DNA from: Ruminobacter sp964520475 | GTDB lineage: Bacteria > Pseudomonadota > Gammaproteobacteria > Enterobacterales > Succinivibrionaceae | Length of the DNA: 59,797 nucleotides | NCBI GenBank assembly: GCA_964520475.1 | Contig: CAZFNS010000011.1 | Location: 1 to 59,797 of the forward strand | Direction of reading: 5' to 3' | In this document: positions 44,663 through 53,571 of the stretch, one piece after another | Layout: each line of letters begins with the position of its first letter | Position numbering within the stretch: position 1 is the first letter of the stretch | Notes under the pieces: model-generated | Seen by the model: only the letters and a program-made list of their open reading frames with translations | The model's database searches: none | Told to the model about the DNA's origin: nothing | Made by a program: the position numbers and the translations under genes

Positions 44663-45913
44663 ATGACTGAAATATCCGGTGAAAACCTCAGCGAGGTGCT
44701 GTTCAAGCCGCACCGCACTTCCCTCGAAACCTCTTTCATTTCCAATTCCGTGGCCGAGCTGCCCCCGGCTCGCGACGGGAGCCCGCGCCGCTGGTTCCGC
44801 GGCATCCACCGCGACTACTGGGGCTGGATGGGGCTCGACCTGATCGAGGTGCAGCAGGCGCTCGCGAACATTTCCGCGTCGGACAAGCCGAGGACCCGCG
44901 AGGGCGTCCTGGACACCGTGTTCGAATACGGGCCGGGCAACTGGATCTACGAGTTTTCGCTGCTGGGCGACAAGTACGCCCTCCTCGGCAAGAACGCGGC
45001 TGAAGATCCCGCCGCCCGGGACGAGGCCTACCGCTGCTACCGGCTCTCCTACCTGTACTACGCGCTCGCGAGCTACCCGCACCTCCGGGGCGACGAGCTC
45101 GGCGCCCAGGCCCTGCTCCTCAACCACCTCAATTACCGCCGTGCGGCGGAGTTCCAGGACTGCCGCCTCGACATCGTCAAATTCCCGACCGAGGGCGGGG
45201 AGGGCACGGCCTACATCCACACCCCCGACCGGAACAAATGCCTGCCCTGCGTCATGATCTTCGGCAGCTACGAGTACCTGGCCACCGAGTACCTGCGCTT
45301 CTTCCGCGAGTGCCTGTATCCCGCGGGCATCGCCATGGTGACCATGGATCTGCCGGGCATGGGCATGAACGCGAAGGTGAAGTTCACGCCGCGCCTCGGC
45401 ATGGTGCACGAGGCCGCGCTCGACTACATCGCGAAGAACGTCCCCTGGATCGACAAAACCCGCATCGCCGCGGTCGGCCAGCGCTTCGGCTGCGCCTGCG
45501 CCCTGCACGCGCTGGCGGCCCGCCCGGACGGCTTCAGGACCGCCTGCCTGGTCGAGCCGATCGTCAACGACGTGTTCATGGACAAGGATCTGCTGAAGCT
45601 CGCCTCGCCGATCCAGCGCGCCATCATGTGCAACCGCATCGACGAGGACGCGGCGAACTGGGAGAACCTCCTGCCGCGGCTGCAGGTCCTGTCGGTGAAG
45701 CGCCAGGGAATCCTCGGCGGCCTGAAGCTGGATCTGCCGATCCTGGTGCTGGGCACCCCGGCGAAGAACATCAGCACGCCCGGCGACGTGGCGCTCGTCA
45801 AGGCCCTGAGCTCCGAATCCGAGTCCCGGGTGCTGAAGGCGGGATCGGCCTTCGAGCTGTTCACCAAGTTCATCGACGAAGTGACCGGCTGGATCGGCAG
45901 GCAGCTTCTTTGA
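44663..45913 (+). CDS. frsA: Esterase FrsA (fermentation-respiration switch protein)
   Basis: 416 residues from the ATG at 44663 (GGAG upstream), matching the 414 of E. coli FrsA; the longer upstream frame is spurious. The opening ENLSEVLFKPHRTSLETS and GNWIYEF are family-specific, as is YPHLRGDELGAQA. The alpha/beta-hydrolase core has AMVTMDLPGMGM and, where a nucleophile elbow would be, VGQRFGCAC. E. coli FrsA likewise has RFG rather than GxSxG, so the absence of Ser there is a family trait. FrsA binds unphosphorylated EIIA-Glc in E. coli and is tied to fermentation. frsA-proB-proA synteny is conserved in gammaproteobacteria. proB starts 13 bases after the stop. Confidence 0.92.
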   Translation: MTEISGENLSEVLFKPHRTSLETSFISNSVAELPPARDGSPRRWFRGIHRDYWGWMGLDLIEVQQALANISASDKPRTREGVLDTVFEYGPGNWIYEFSLLGDKYALLGKNAAEDPAARDEAYRCYRLSYLYYALASYPHLRGDELGAQALLLNHLNYRRAAEFQDCRLDIVKFPTEGGEGTAYIHTPDRNKCLPCVMIFGSYEYLATEYLRFFRECLYPAGIAMVTMDLPGMGMNAKVKFTPRLGMVHEAALDYIAKNVPWIDKTRIAAVGQRFGCACALHALAARPDGFRTACLVEPIVNDVFMDKDLLKLASPIQRAIMCNRIDEDAANWENLLPRLQVLSVKRQGILGGLKLDLPILVLGTPAKNISTPGDVALVKALSSESESRVLKAGSAFELFTKFIDEVTGWIGRQLL

Positions 45914-45926
45914 CGGACGGACCGCG

Positions 45927-47036
45927 GTGAAAGCAAGAACCTTCGTAGTTAAATTCGGCACCTCGATGCTGACCTCGGGGACCAGGACCCTCGACTCGGC
46001 CCATATGATCGAGGCCGTGCGGGCCCTGGCCGCCCTCGCCGCCGCGGGGAACCGCGTGGTGGTGGTGAGCTCGGGGGCCGTGGCCGCGGGGCGCGAGGCC
46101 CTCGGCTATCCCGACCTGCCCCAGACGGTCGCCAACAAGCAGATGCTGGCCTCGGTCGGGCAGACCTACCTCATGAACCGGTGGCAGCAGCTGTTCGGCA
46201 TCTACGGCCTGCGCATCGGGCAGATCCTGCTGACCCGGGCCGATCTGGAGGACCGGGAAAGGTTCCTGAACGCCCGGGACGCGCTCGGCGCGCTCACGGG
46301 CTTCGGCATCATCCCGGTCATCAACGAGAACGACGCCGTGGCCACCACCGAGATCAGGGTGGGGGACAACGACAACCTCTCGGCGCGGGTCGCGATCCTG
46401 TCCGGCGCCGATCTCCTGATCCTGCTGACCGACCAGAAGGGGCTGTACACGGCCGATCCCCGCAAGAATCCCGGGGCTGAGCTCATCCGGACCGTGGACC
46501 GGATCACCCCGGAGATCCGGGCGCTCGCGGGGGGCACCCCCACCGGCCTCGGCACGGGCGGCATGTGCACCAAGCTGCAGGCCGCCGAGATCGCCACCCG
46601 CAGCGGCATCGAGGTGGTGATCGCCTCCGGCGAGCGGCCGGCGATCATCGGGGAGATCGCGGCGGGGAAGTTCGAGGGAACCCTGTTCCGGGCCCAGAGC
46701 TCGCCCCTCGAGGCGCGCAAGGCCTGGATCCTCGCGGGGCCGAAGCCGAAGTGCTCGATCGTCGTCGACGACGGCGCCGTGAAGGCCCTGACGGAGCGCG
46801 GCTCGAGCCTCCTGCCCAAGGGGATCGCCGCGATCGACGGGGCGTTCCTGCGCGGCGACGTGGTCAATATCCGCGACAAAAACGGCCGGACGGTCGCGCA
46901 CGGGGTCAGCCGCTACTCGAGCGCCGAGCTTAAGGTCATAGCCCGGCACAATTCCGACGAAATAGAGGGACTTTTGGGATACGAACACGGCCAGGTGGCC
47001 GTGCACCGCGACGATTTGGCGGTTATGGAGGAATAA
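45927..47036 (+). CDS. proB: Glutamate 5-kinase
   Basis: 369 residues, GTG start at 45927. It phosphorylates glutamate in the first step of proline synthesis and is normally feedback-inhibited by proline. The amino acid kinase domain (~1-260) shows VVKFGTSMLTSG, VVVVSSGAVAAGREALGYPD, PVINENDAVATTEIRVGDND and LGTGGMCTKLQAAEIA. A C-terminal PUA domain (~275-369) ends in GYEHGQVAVHRDDLAVM, as in E. coli. It sits between frsA and proA and is separated from proA by three bases, so proB and proA are co-translated. Confidence 0.97.
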   Translation: MKARTFVVKFGTSMLTSGTRTLDSAHMIEAVRALAALAAAGNRVVVVSSGAVAAGREALGYPDLPQTVANKQMLASVGQTYLMNRWQQLFGIYGLRIGQILLTRADLEDRERFLNARDALGALTGFGIIPVINENDAVATTEIRVGDNDNLSARVAILSGADLLILLTDQKGLYTADPRKNPGAELIRTVDRITPEIRALAGGTPTGLGTGGMCTKLQAAEIATRSGIEVVIASGERPAIIGEIAAGKFEGTLFRAQSSPLEARKAWILAGPKPKCSIVVDDGAVKALTERGSSLLPKGIAAIDGAFLRGDVVNIRDKNGRTVAHGVSRYSSAELKVIARHNSDEIEGLLGYEHGQVAVHRDDLAVMEE

Positions 47037-47039
47037 TCT

Positions 47040-48299
47040 ATGGACATGGAAGCACTGGGCAAAACGGCCCGCGAAAGTTCTTACGCGCTCGCCGCCCTGC
47101 CGACCGCGCGGAAAAACGCGGCCATCTCGGCGATCGCCGATCTGCTGGAGAGCTCCGCGCCCGCGATCCTCGCGGCGAACGCGGAGGATCTGGAGAAGGC
47201 CCGGGCGGGCGGCGTCGGGGAGGCCATGCTCGACCGGCTGGCCCTCAATGAGAAGCGTCTCGCCGACATCGTCCGGGACATGCGCAAGGTGGTCCTCCTC
47301 GACGACCCCGTCGGCGAGGAATTCGGGTCGCGGGTGCTGCCGAACGGCCTCAGGCTGCTGAAGCGCCGCGTGCCGCTCGGCGTCGTCGGGGTGATCTACG
47401 AGGCGCGCCCGAACGTGACGGCCGACATCACCTCGCTCTGCCTCAAGACGGGCAACGCCTGCATCCTGCGCGGCGGCCGGGAAACGCTGGGCACCAACCT
47501 CGAGCTGGTCCGGTTCATCCGGCGGGCGCTCGAAGAGACCGGGCTGCCGGCCGGGGCGGTCCAGTACATCGAAGACCCGGACCGGAAGTACGTGAGCGAG
47601 CTGCTCCGCCTCGACCGCTACGTGGACATGATCATCCCCCGCGGGGGCGCGGGCCTGCACATGCTCTGCAAGAGGGAAAGCACCATACCCGTCATCATCG
47701 GCGGCTTCGGCGTGAGCCACATCTTCGTGGACGCGACGGCGGATCTCGCGCGGGCCCTCGACGTGATCGAGAACGCGAAGATCCAGAAGCCCAGCGCGTG
47801 CAACAGCGTCGACACCGTGCTGGTGCACGAGGCCGTCGCGGCGGAGTTCGTGCCCATGCTGGCGGCCCGCCTGACCGCGAAAGGGGTGAAGCTCGTGTGC
47901 CACGGCCCGGCCCTGGGGTACGCCGCGGCGGTTCCGGGCTGCGCGCCCGAGGCCGGTAAGGAGGAGGATTTCGCGACCGAATGGCTGTCGCTGCGCGTGA
48001 ACGTGGCGGTCGTCTCCGGCCTCGACGAGACGCTCGCGCACATGCGCCGGTACGACGCGTGCCACTCGGACGCCATCCTCACGAACGATCACGCCGCCGC
48101 CCTGCGCTTCGCGCGCGAGGCGGGCTCGGCCTGCGTCTACGTCAACGCCTCGACGCGCTTCTCCGACGGCGGGCAGTTCGGCCTCGGCGCCGAAGTCGCC
48201 ATCTCCACCCAGAAGCTGCACGCCCGGGGGCCGATGGGGCTCGTGGAGCTCACCAGCTACAAGTGGATCGCCGAGGGCGACTACCTGTACCGGAAGTGA
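47040..48299 (+). CDS. proA: Glutamate-5-semialdehyde dehydrogenase
   Basis: 419 residues. NADPH-dependent reduction of glutamyl-5-phosphate to the semialdehyde that cyclises toward proline. Landmarks are the aldehyde dehydrogenase-like VPLGVVGVIYEARPNVTADI, LKTGNACILRGGRE, the catalytic Cys in KPSACNSVDTVLVH, and NASTRFSDGGQFGLGAEVAISTQK with HARGPMGLVELTSYKW at the end. Forms a complex with ProB that channels the labile intermediate. A strong terminator follows. Confidence 0.98.
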   Translation: MDMEALGKTARESSYALAALPTARKNAAISAIADLLESSAPAILAANAEDLEKARAGGVGEAMLDRLALNEKRLADIVRDMRKVVLLDDPVGEEFGSRVLPNGLRLLKRRVPLGVVGVIYEARPNVTADITSLCLKTGNACILRGGRETLGTNLELVRFIRRALEETGLPAGAVQYIEDPDRKYVSELLRLDRYVDMIIPRGGAGLHMLCKRESTIPVIIGGFGVSHIFVDATADLARALDVIENAKIQKPSACNSVDTVLVHEAVAAEFVPMLAARLTAKGVKLVCHGPALGYAAAVPGCAPEAGKEEDFATEWLSLRVNVAVVSGLDETLAHMRRYDACHSDAILTNDHAAALRFAREAGSACVYVNASTRFSDGGQFGLGAEVAISTQKLHARGPMGLVELTSYKWIAEGDYLYRK

Positions 48300-48320
48300 C
48301 GCCCCGGCCCGGAACGCCCG

Positions 48321-48356
48321 GCCCCGCCGCCCCGGAAGGAGCGGCGGGGCTTTTTT
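48321..48356 (+). terminator. Terminator after proA
   Basis: Perfect ten-base stem GCCCCGCCGC / GCGGCGGGGC with a ten-base loop and six Ts. Confidence 0.93.
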
Positions 48357-48557
48357 GTCCCCGGGCCGCGGCGGCGCCGTTCCGGCCGGATTGTATTTTT
48401 TTTGACCCGCACGTGTTTTTTGGATCGCGTTTCCGGGAAAAATTTCTTACGGTGTTACGATTATGTTAAAATTTCTCGAACGATCCGTCCGCGCCCGCGC
48501 GGGCCGCCGCGAATCGTCTTATGTTGTAACTCCCGAATCTGTTCAGAGTGTGAAAAT

Positions 48558-51500
48558 ATGAGAAACAAGTTCAAGCTCAACTCTCTCGCCTTTGCCATAG
48601 GCGCGGCCGCGGCGGTTCCCGCCCTGGTCATGCCCGGCGGCGCGGCGGCCGACATCGCCGCCACTCACATCTACCACAACCACATGCCGAATTTCTGGCC
48701 TTATTACGATACCTCGACCTACGCGACGACCAAGGTCGGCGGGGACATCCGGTACATGTACGACGGCCAGGCCTATCAGCTCAAGCTCAGCCCTCCGGCG
48801 GGGTACAAGTATCTGCTGGCCGACGGCAGCCCCATGCCGCACGACGACTTCGCGGCTTATTACCAGGTAGACGCCAAGCAGAACGCCTACTCGAGCTGGC
48901 CGGCCGCGACCGCCAAGGCCAACAGCTCGGCGCATCCGCTCAGCCAGACCCAGGTGACCATGTCCGGCGCCGTGATCAACGACGTGCAGAGCTTCGCTGA
49001 GCTCGGGCTCCTGGGGTACAAGACGGGCTGGGCCGCCGACTGGCAGAGCACCGTGGGCACCCTCAAGACCACCAACGGGTTCAACGCCCTCGAGCCGATC
49101 CACTTCACCGGCCACCACTCCATGGGACCCCTGGTCGGGCCGCGGTACTTTCTCAAGGATCTGATTTTCCAGAACGTGACTCTGCAGCGGGACTACTTCC
49201 TCGGCTCCAAGTTCAAGTCCTCGAAGGGCTTCTTCCCCACCGAGCTCGGCTTTTCCGAAAGGCTGATCCCGACCCTCGTCAAACTCGGGATCGAATGGTC
49301 GGTGGTCGGCAACAACCACTTCTCGCGCGCGCTGACCGACTACCCCTACGTGACCTCCAACCCGGCGGCCGACACCATGGTGTCGCCCCCGAACCGGGCC
49401 GAGCTGCAGAACACCTTCGCGGCCGGCGGCTGGGAGCGGGTCGGCATGGCCCACGAGCAGCAGACGATCGTGAACAAATTCCCGTTCTGCGCCATTCCGC
49501 ACTGGGTCCAGTACATCGATCCCGCGACGGGCAAGGCCGACAAGATAGCGGCGATCCCCGTGGACCAGAACGGCTCCTGGCTCGAGGGCTGGGAAGGCCT
49601 GGCCACGGTTGACACCGAAATCACCCGCACCGGCTACGAGAAGGACGCCGGCGGCCGCAAGATGTACTTCGTCATCGCCCACGACGGCGACAACTCCTCG
49701 GGCCGCGCCGGCTCGTACGACACCTGGATGAACTCCGGCAACGAATACAGCTCGGCCGGCGAGGTGGGCATGGGCGTGCAGGAGTACCTGAAGGCCTACC
49801 CGATCCCCGAGGACGACATCCAGCACATCCAGGACGGCTCGTGGGTCGACACCCGCGACTCCTCGTCCGACCCGGACTGGTACCACTGGCACATCCCCAT
49901 GGGCGTGTGGGCGGGGCAGATCGCCGATTTCAACGCCGCTCTCGGCACCTCGTTCGAGATCCCGACGAATTTCGAAGGGACGCCGATGGGCCACGCCGTT
50001 TCCATGGAATACGGCTACCACTATCTGGAAAGGAACTTCGCCCTGCTCCAGGCCGCCGAGAACTACGCGACCACGGCCGAGCAGATCTGGCTGGACGCCC
50101 ATCCGAACTACTGGTCCCCGACGACCGACGCCGAAAAGCAGGTGACCTACTCGGGGAACCAGCTTAACCCGTACATGTTCTCGTACCCGGTGAAGGGCGA
50201 CGAGAGCAACGACTACAAGGGCGGCGCCAATCCCGCCGAGCTCGGCTGGTACTTCCTGATCGCCTCGATCGACTCGGGCTTCGGCTACTACGACGAGAAC
50301 AAGGACGACAACGTCAAGCCGACCCTCGGCTTCAACCAGTCGCTCTTCTTCACCGAACCCTACGTGCAGAAGAACCTGGCCAAGGACAAGACCGGCCCGT
50401 CGATGTGGTGGGTGCAGCGCTACCCGACCAACCCGGGCTCGGCCAACTCCGGCAAGGCCGAAGGCTGGGTCAACATGTACGCCGACAACACGTTCGCGAT
50501 CTACACCTACGCCTACGACGTGAGCGGCATCAGCGACGTGAAGGTGTACGTGCGCCCGCACACGGGCAAGAGCATGCTCCCGACCGACGTGGCCCCGCGC
50601 GTCTACGATCCTAAGTCGCTGAGCGGCGTCGCCAACAACGATCCGACTCAGGTCGGCGACTGGGTCGAGTACCCGACCAAGATGAGGGATCTCGAGCCCG
50701 ACATGAACGGCGTGGCCTGGCAGGACAACGACGTGTCGAAGAACTACAAGGTTCTCCCCGGCCTGAAGATCGGCAACACCTACTACGCCTACATCAGCGA
50801 TTTCCGCGACCAGCTGGTCGACTACTACATGGAGGCGACCGACAACCTCGGCAACGTCACCAGGAGCGAGATCGGCCACACCTACGTCGGGGCCGGCCGG
50901 TACAATAAGACCGGCGACGGCTACGTCGAGGCCGTCGACGGCGAGGTCGAGGGCACGCACATGTTCTTCACGGACGGCGCGGTCGTCCTCACCGACACGG
51001 TCAACGTCTACGCGAAGACCGGCGACGAGAGCGTGACCTCGGTGTACGCCGAATACAAGGACAAGGGCGCCGCCGAATGGAACTCGAAGAGCATGTCCAA
51101 GGTCGAGAACTCCGACTACTTCAAGACCTCCCTGACCTACACCCGCGACGCCACCTGCGCGGACGTCCGCGTGCACAACGACGGCGGCCCGTACTATAAC
51201 GGCGAGGAAGGAACCTGCCTCGCCAAGGGCACGTGGGTCATCACGGCGAAGGGCGAGGTGACCGAAGGCGCCCCGAGCGACATCAAGAGCCCGGTGACCT
51301 TCTACTTCAAGCCCCCGACCGAGCAGACCGAGGTGTGCGTCCACTTCCGCGGCACCCCGCAGACCGGCGACGCGGGCTGGACGGAGGTTCCGGGCGAGCA
51401 TATGACCGCGGTCAAGGACGGGTGGTGGTCGTACTCGGTGCCCGAAGGGTTCGGCCCCGAGATCACCGGCCTCGAGTTCCTGTTCAACGACTGCAAGAAG

Positions 51501-53441
51501 GAGAACGCGACCTGGTTCAAGACATCGGACAGCCAGAACTTCAAATCCAACACCGTGACCGACGTGTGGGTCGATGGGACGACCCAGGGCGAGGGCGTTC
51601 CCGACGCCCTGGGCGGAACGAACAAGGCCCCCGTGGCCAAGCTCGTCGCCGACAAGACCGCGATCACGGCCGGCGAGTCGGTGACCCTCGACGCTTCGGG
51701 TTCGACCGACTCCGACGGCAAGATCGTCTCGTACAAGTGGAGCACCGGCGCGACCACGGTCAAGATCACCGTGACCCCGGCGGAGACCACCAAGTACACC
51801 GTGACCGTCACCGACGACGACGGGGCGACCGCCTCCGCCTCGGTCACCGTCACGGTTAACGCGGCCCACGTGCCCCCCAAGGCCGTGATAACCGCCTCCG
51901 CCACCGAGATCGCGGCGGGCGAGGAGGTTACCCTCAGCGCCGAGAACTCGGAGGGCGAGGGCCTCACCTACCTGTGGAGCACCGGCGAAACCACCCCGAC
52001 CATCACGGTCAAGCCGCAGGCCACCACGACCTACACCCTGACCGTGACCGACTCGGAAGGGGTCAAGTCCGAAACGGTCCAGATCGTCATCACGGTCAAG
52101 GGCGTCGACAACCAGGCTCCCGAGATCCATCTCGTCACCTCCGCGGACACCGCGGACAGGACCGTCGAGGCGGGCACCGAGGTCACTCTTGACGCGTCCG
52201 GATCGGCCGACCCCGACGGCGACGAGATAACCTTCAAGTGGTCGAACGGCAAGACGGATCCCAAGATCACGGAGACCCTGAACGAGACGACCGCCTTCAC
52301 GGTGACCGTCACCGACAGCAAGGGCGCCTCCGCGACCGAGACCGCCGAGATAACCGTCATCCCGGCCGGGCAGAACGCCAAGCCGGTGGCTAAGATCACG
52401 GGCAGCAGCCAGGCCTACGCGGGCGAAGCCGTCAAATTCGACGGTTCCGGCTCCACCGACGACAAGGGCGTGCGGACCTACGCGTGGTTCGTCGACGACG
52501 TCTCGGCCGGCGCGAACTCCACGCTGACCTACACCTTCGATCAGCCGGGCGACTACACCGTCAAGCTCGTCGTCACGGACGAGGAGGGCGAGACCGGCAC
52601 GGCGACCCTCGCGGTCACGGTAATCGCGCGCGACCAGCCGGGTCCCGTCGGGCCGCAGCCGCTCCAGTTCACCGTCTCCGCCGACGAGTACGCCTACACG
52701 GGCGATGAGGTGGCGTTCACCGCCGTTACGGACGGCGCTCCGGAAGGGGCCGTGTACAAGTGGAAGGTCGACGGCGTCGCCGTGGCCTCCCAGGGCTCCG
52801 ACGGCGTGCTGAGGTACACCTTCGGCGACGCCGGCACGCACACGGTCGAAGTGACGGTCGAGTACACCCTCGAGGGCCAGGCTCTGACGTCCTCGGCGAG
52901 CGTGTCCATCAAGGTGAACGACCGGGCCGCGGCGGAAGGATCGCTGGAGTTCGGCAGCGGCAATGAAGCCACCGGATCCGACACGGTTCCGTTCGTCGTG
53001 TCCGACGCCGACGCCGGCAAGGCGCCCCTGCAGCTTGAGCAGAACAGGCACCTCGTTCTGGCGGCGACGAACGCGGCCGGCACGGTTGAGGTGAGCGTCG
53101 ACAAGGTGGGTTCCGGCGGAGTCCTGCAGGCGTGCGCCATCAGCGGAGGGGTAGTCGACTGCAACCCCGCCGAGGGCAGCGTCGACCACGTCATCGAGCC
53201 TTCGCCGGTGTCGCTCGAGTTCCCCGAAACGGGCGAGTACCGGGTCAACATCAAGTACCGGTCCGCGGCCGGCGGCGAGATCAGCGGCTACGTGCCCCTG
53301 AACGTGACCCAGGCCTCCCAGGGTGAGCCCGGCGGCGACGACTCGGGCGGCGGCGGTGGCGGCGCCATGGATCCGCTTTCGCTCATCCTGATGGCGGCGG
53401 CCGGCTTCTTCCTGAGGAGACGCGAGCGCGGGCTGAAGTAG
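48558..53441 (+). CDS. Exported GH57/GH119-like amylase with starch-binding, PKD and GlyGly-CTERM domains
   Basis: 1627 residues from the ATG at 48558. Signal peptide ~1-31. The catalytic-like region (~35-600) opens with HIYHNHMPNF, has KGFFPTELGFSERLIPTL with Glu229 as likely nucleophile and VIAHDGDNSSG with Asp376/Asp378 as likely acid/base, an arrangement like GH57 and its small relative GH119. An Ig-like segment (YAYDVSGISDVKVYVR) follows. Residues ~921-1010 resemble a CBM25/26 starch-binding module (GWWSYSVPEGF...LEFLFND). Five PKD or Ig-like repeats run from ~1023 to ~1460. The C-terminus, a Gly run, a hydrophobic helix (PLSLILMAAAGFFL) and RRRERGLK, is a GlyGly-CTERM signal for rhombosortase processing. 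It probably degrades starch or glycogen at the surface or outside the cell. Family choice is by motif reading only. Confidence 0.75.
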   Translation: MRNKFKLNSLAFAIGAAAAVPALVMPGGAAADIAATHIYHNHMPNFWPYYDTSTYATTKVGGDIRYMYDGQAYQLKLSPPAGYKYLLADGSPMPHDDFAAYYQVDAKQNAYSSWPAATAKANSSAHPLSQTQVTMSGAVINDVQSFAELGLLGYKTGWAADWQSTVGTLKTTNGFNALEPIHFTGHHSMGPLVGPRYFLKDLIFQNVTLQRDYFLGSKFKSSKGFFPTELGFSERLIPTLVKLGIEWSVVGNNHFSRALTDYPYVTSNPAADTMVSPPNRAELQNTFAAGGWERVGMAHEQQTIVNKFPFCAIPHWVQYIDPATGKADKIAAIPVDQNGSWLEGWEGLATVDTEITRTGYEKDAGGRKMYFVIAHDGDNSSGRAGSYDTWMNSGNEYSSAGEVGMGVQEYLKAYPIPEDDIQHIQDGSWVDTRDSSSDPDWYHWHIPMGVWAGQIADFNAALGTSFEIPTNFEGTPMGHAVSMEYGYHYLERNFALLQAAENYATTAEQIWLDAHPNYWSPTTDAEKQVTYSGNQLNPYMFSYPVKGDESNDYKGGANPAELGWYFLIASIDSGFGYYDENKDDNVKPTLGFNQSLFFTEPYVQKNLAKDKTGPSMWWVQRYPTNPGSANSGKAEGWVNMYADNTFAIYTYAYDVSGISDVKVYVRPHTGKSMLPTDVAPRVYDPKSLSGVANNDPTQVGDWVEYPTKMRDLEPDMNGVAWQDNDVSKNYKVLPGLKIGNTYYAYISDFRDQLVDYYMEATDNLGNVTRSEIGHTYVGAGRYNKTGDGYVEAVDGEVEGTHMFFTDGAVVLTDTVNVYAKTGDESVTSVYAEYKDKGAAEWNSKSMSKVENSDYFKTSLTYTRDATCADVRVHNDGGPYYNGEEGTCLAKGTWVITAKGEVTEGAPSDIKSPVTFYFKPPTEQTEVCVHFRGTPQTGDAGWTEVPGEHMTAVKDGWWSYSVPEGFGPEITGLEFLFNDCKKENATWFKTSDSQNFKSNTVTDVWVDGTTQGEGVPDALGGTNKAPVAKLVADKTAITAGESVTLDASGSTDSDGKIVSYKWSTGATTVKITVTPAETTKYTVTVTDDDGATASASVTVTVNAAHVPPKAVITASATEIAAGEEVTLSAENSEGEGLTYLWSTGETTPTITVKPQATTTYTLTVTDSEGVKSETVQIVITVKGVDNQAPEIHLVTSADTADRTVEAGTEVTLDASGSADPDGDEITFKWSNGKTDPKITETLNETTAFTVTVTDSKGASATETAEITVIPAGQNAKPVAKITGSSQAYAGEAVKFDGSGSTDDKGVRTYAWFVDDVSAGANSTLTYTFDQPGDYTVKLVVTDEEGETGTATLAVTVIARDQPGPVGPQPLQFTVSADEYAYTGDEVAFTAVTDGAPEGAVYKWKVDGVAVASQGSDGVLRYTFGDAGTHTVEVTVEYTLEGQALTSSASVSIKVNDRAAAEGSLEFGSGNEATGSDTVPFVVSDADAGKAPLQLEQNRHLVLAATNAAGTVEVSVDKVGSGGVLQACAISGGVVDCNPAEGSVDHVIEPSPVSLEFPETGEYRVNIKYRSAAGGEISGYVPLNVTQASQGEPGGDDSGGGGGGAMDPLSLILMAAAGFFLRRRERGLK

Positions 53442-53488
53442 CGTGAGGAGCGCGCCGCGTCCGCAGGCGGCGCGCCTCCGGCGAACCG

Positions 53489-53520
53489 GGCGGGGTCCCA
53501 AACGGGACCCCGCCTTTTTT
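53489..53520 (+). terminator. Terminator after the amylase-like gene
   Basis: Eleven-base stem GGCGGGGTCCC / GGGACCCCGCC, loop AAAC, six Ts. Confidence 0.95.
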
Positions 53521-53571
53521 GCGCCCGCGCGGGCGGGAAGGGGGAGGGGAAAGAAAGCGCCCGGCGGGGCG

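Noticed and set aside
48543..53501. A 1652-residue minus-strand open frame opposite the amylase-like gene
   Set aside because: It mirrors the real gene, is rich in His, Val, Arg and Gly from antisense reading of GC-rich codons, and has no domain or ribosome site.
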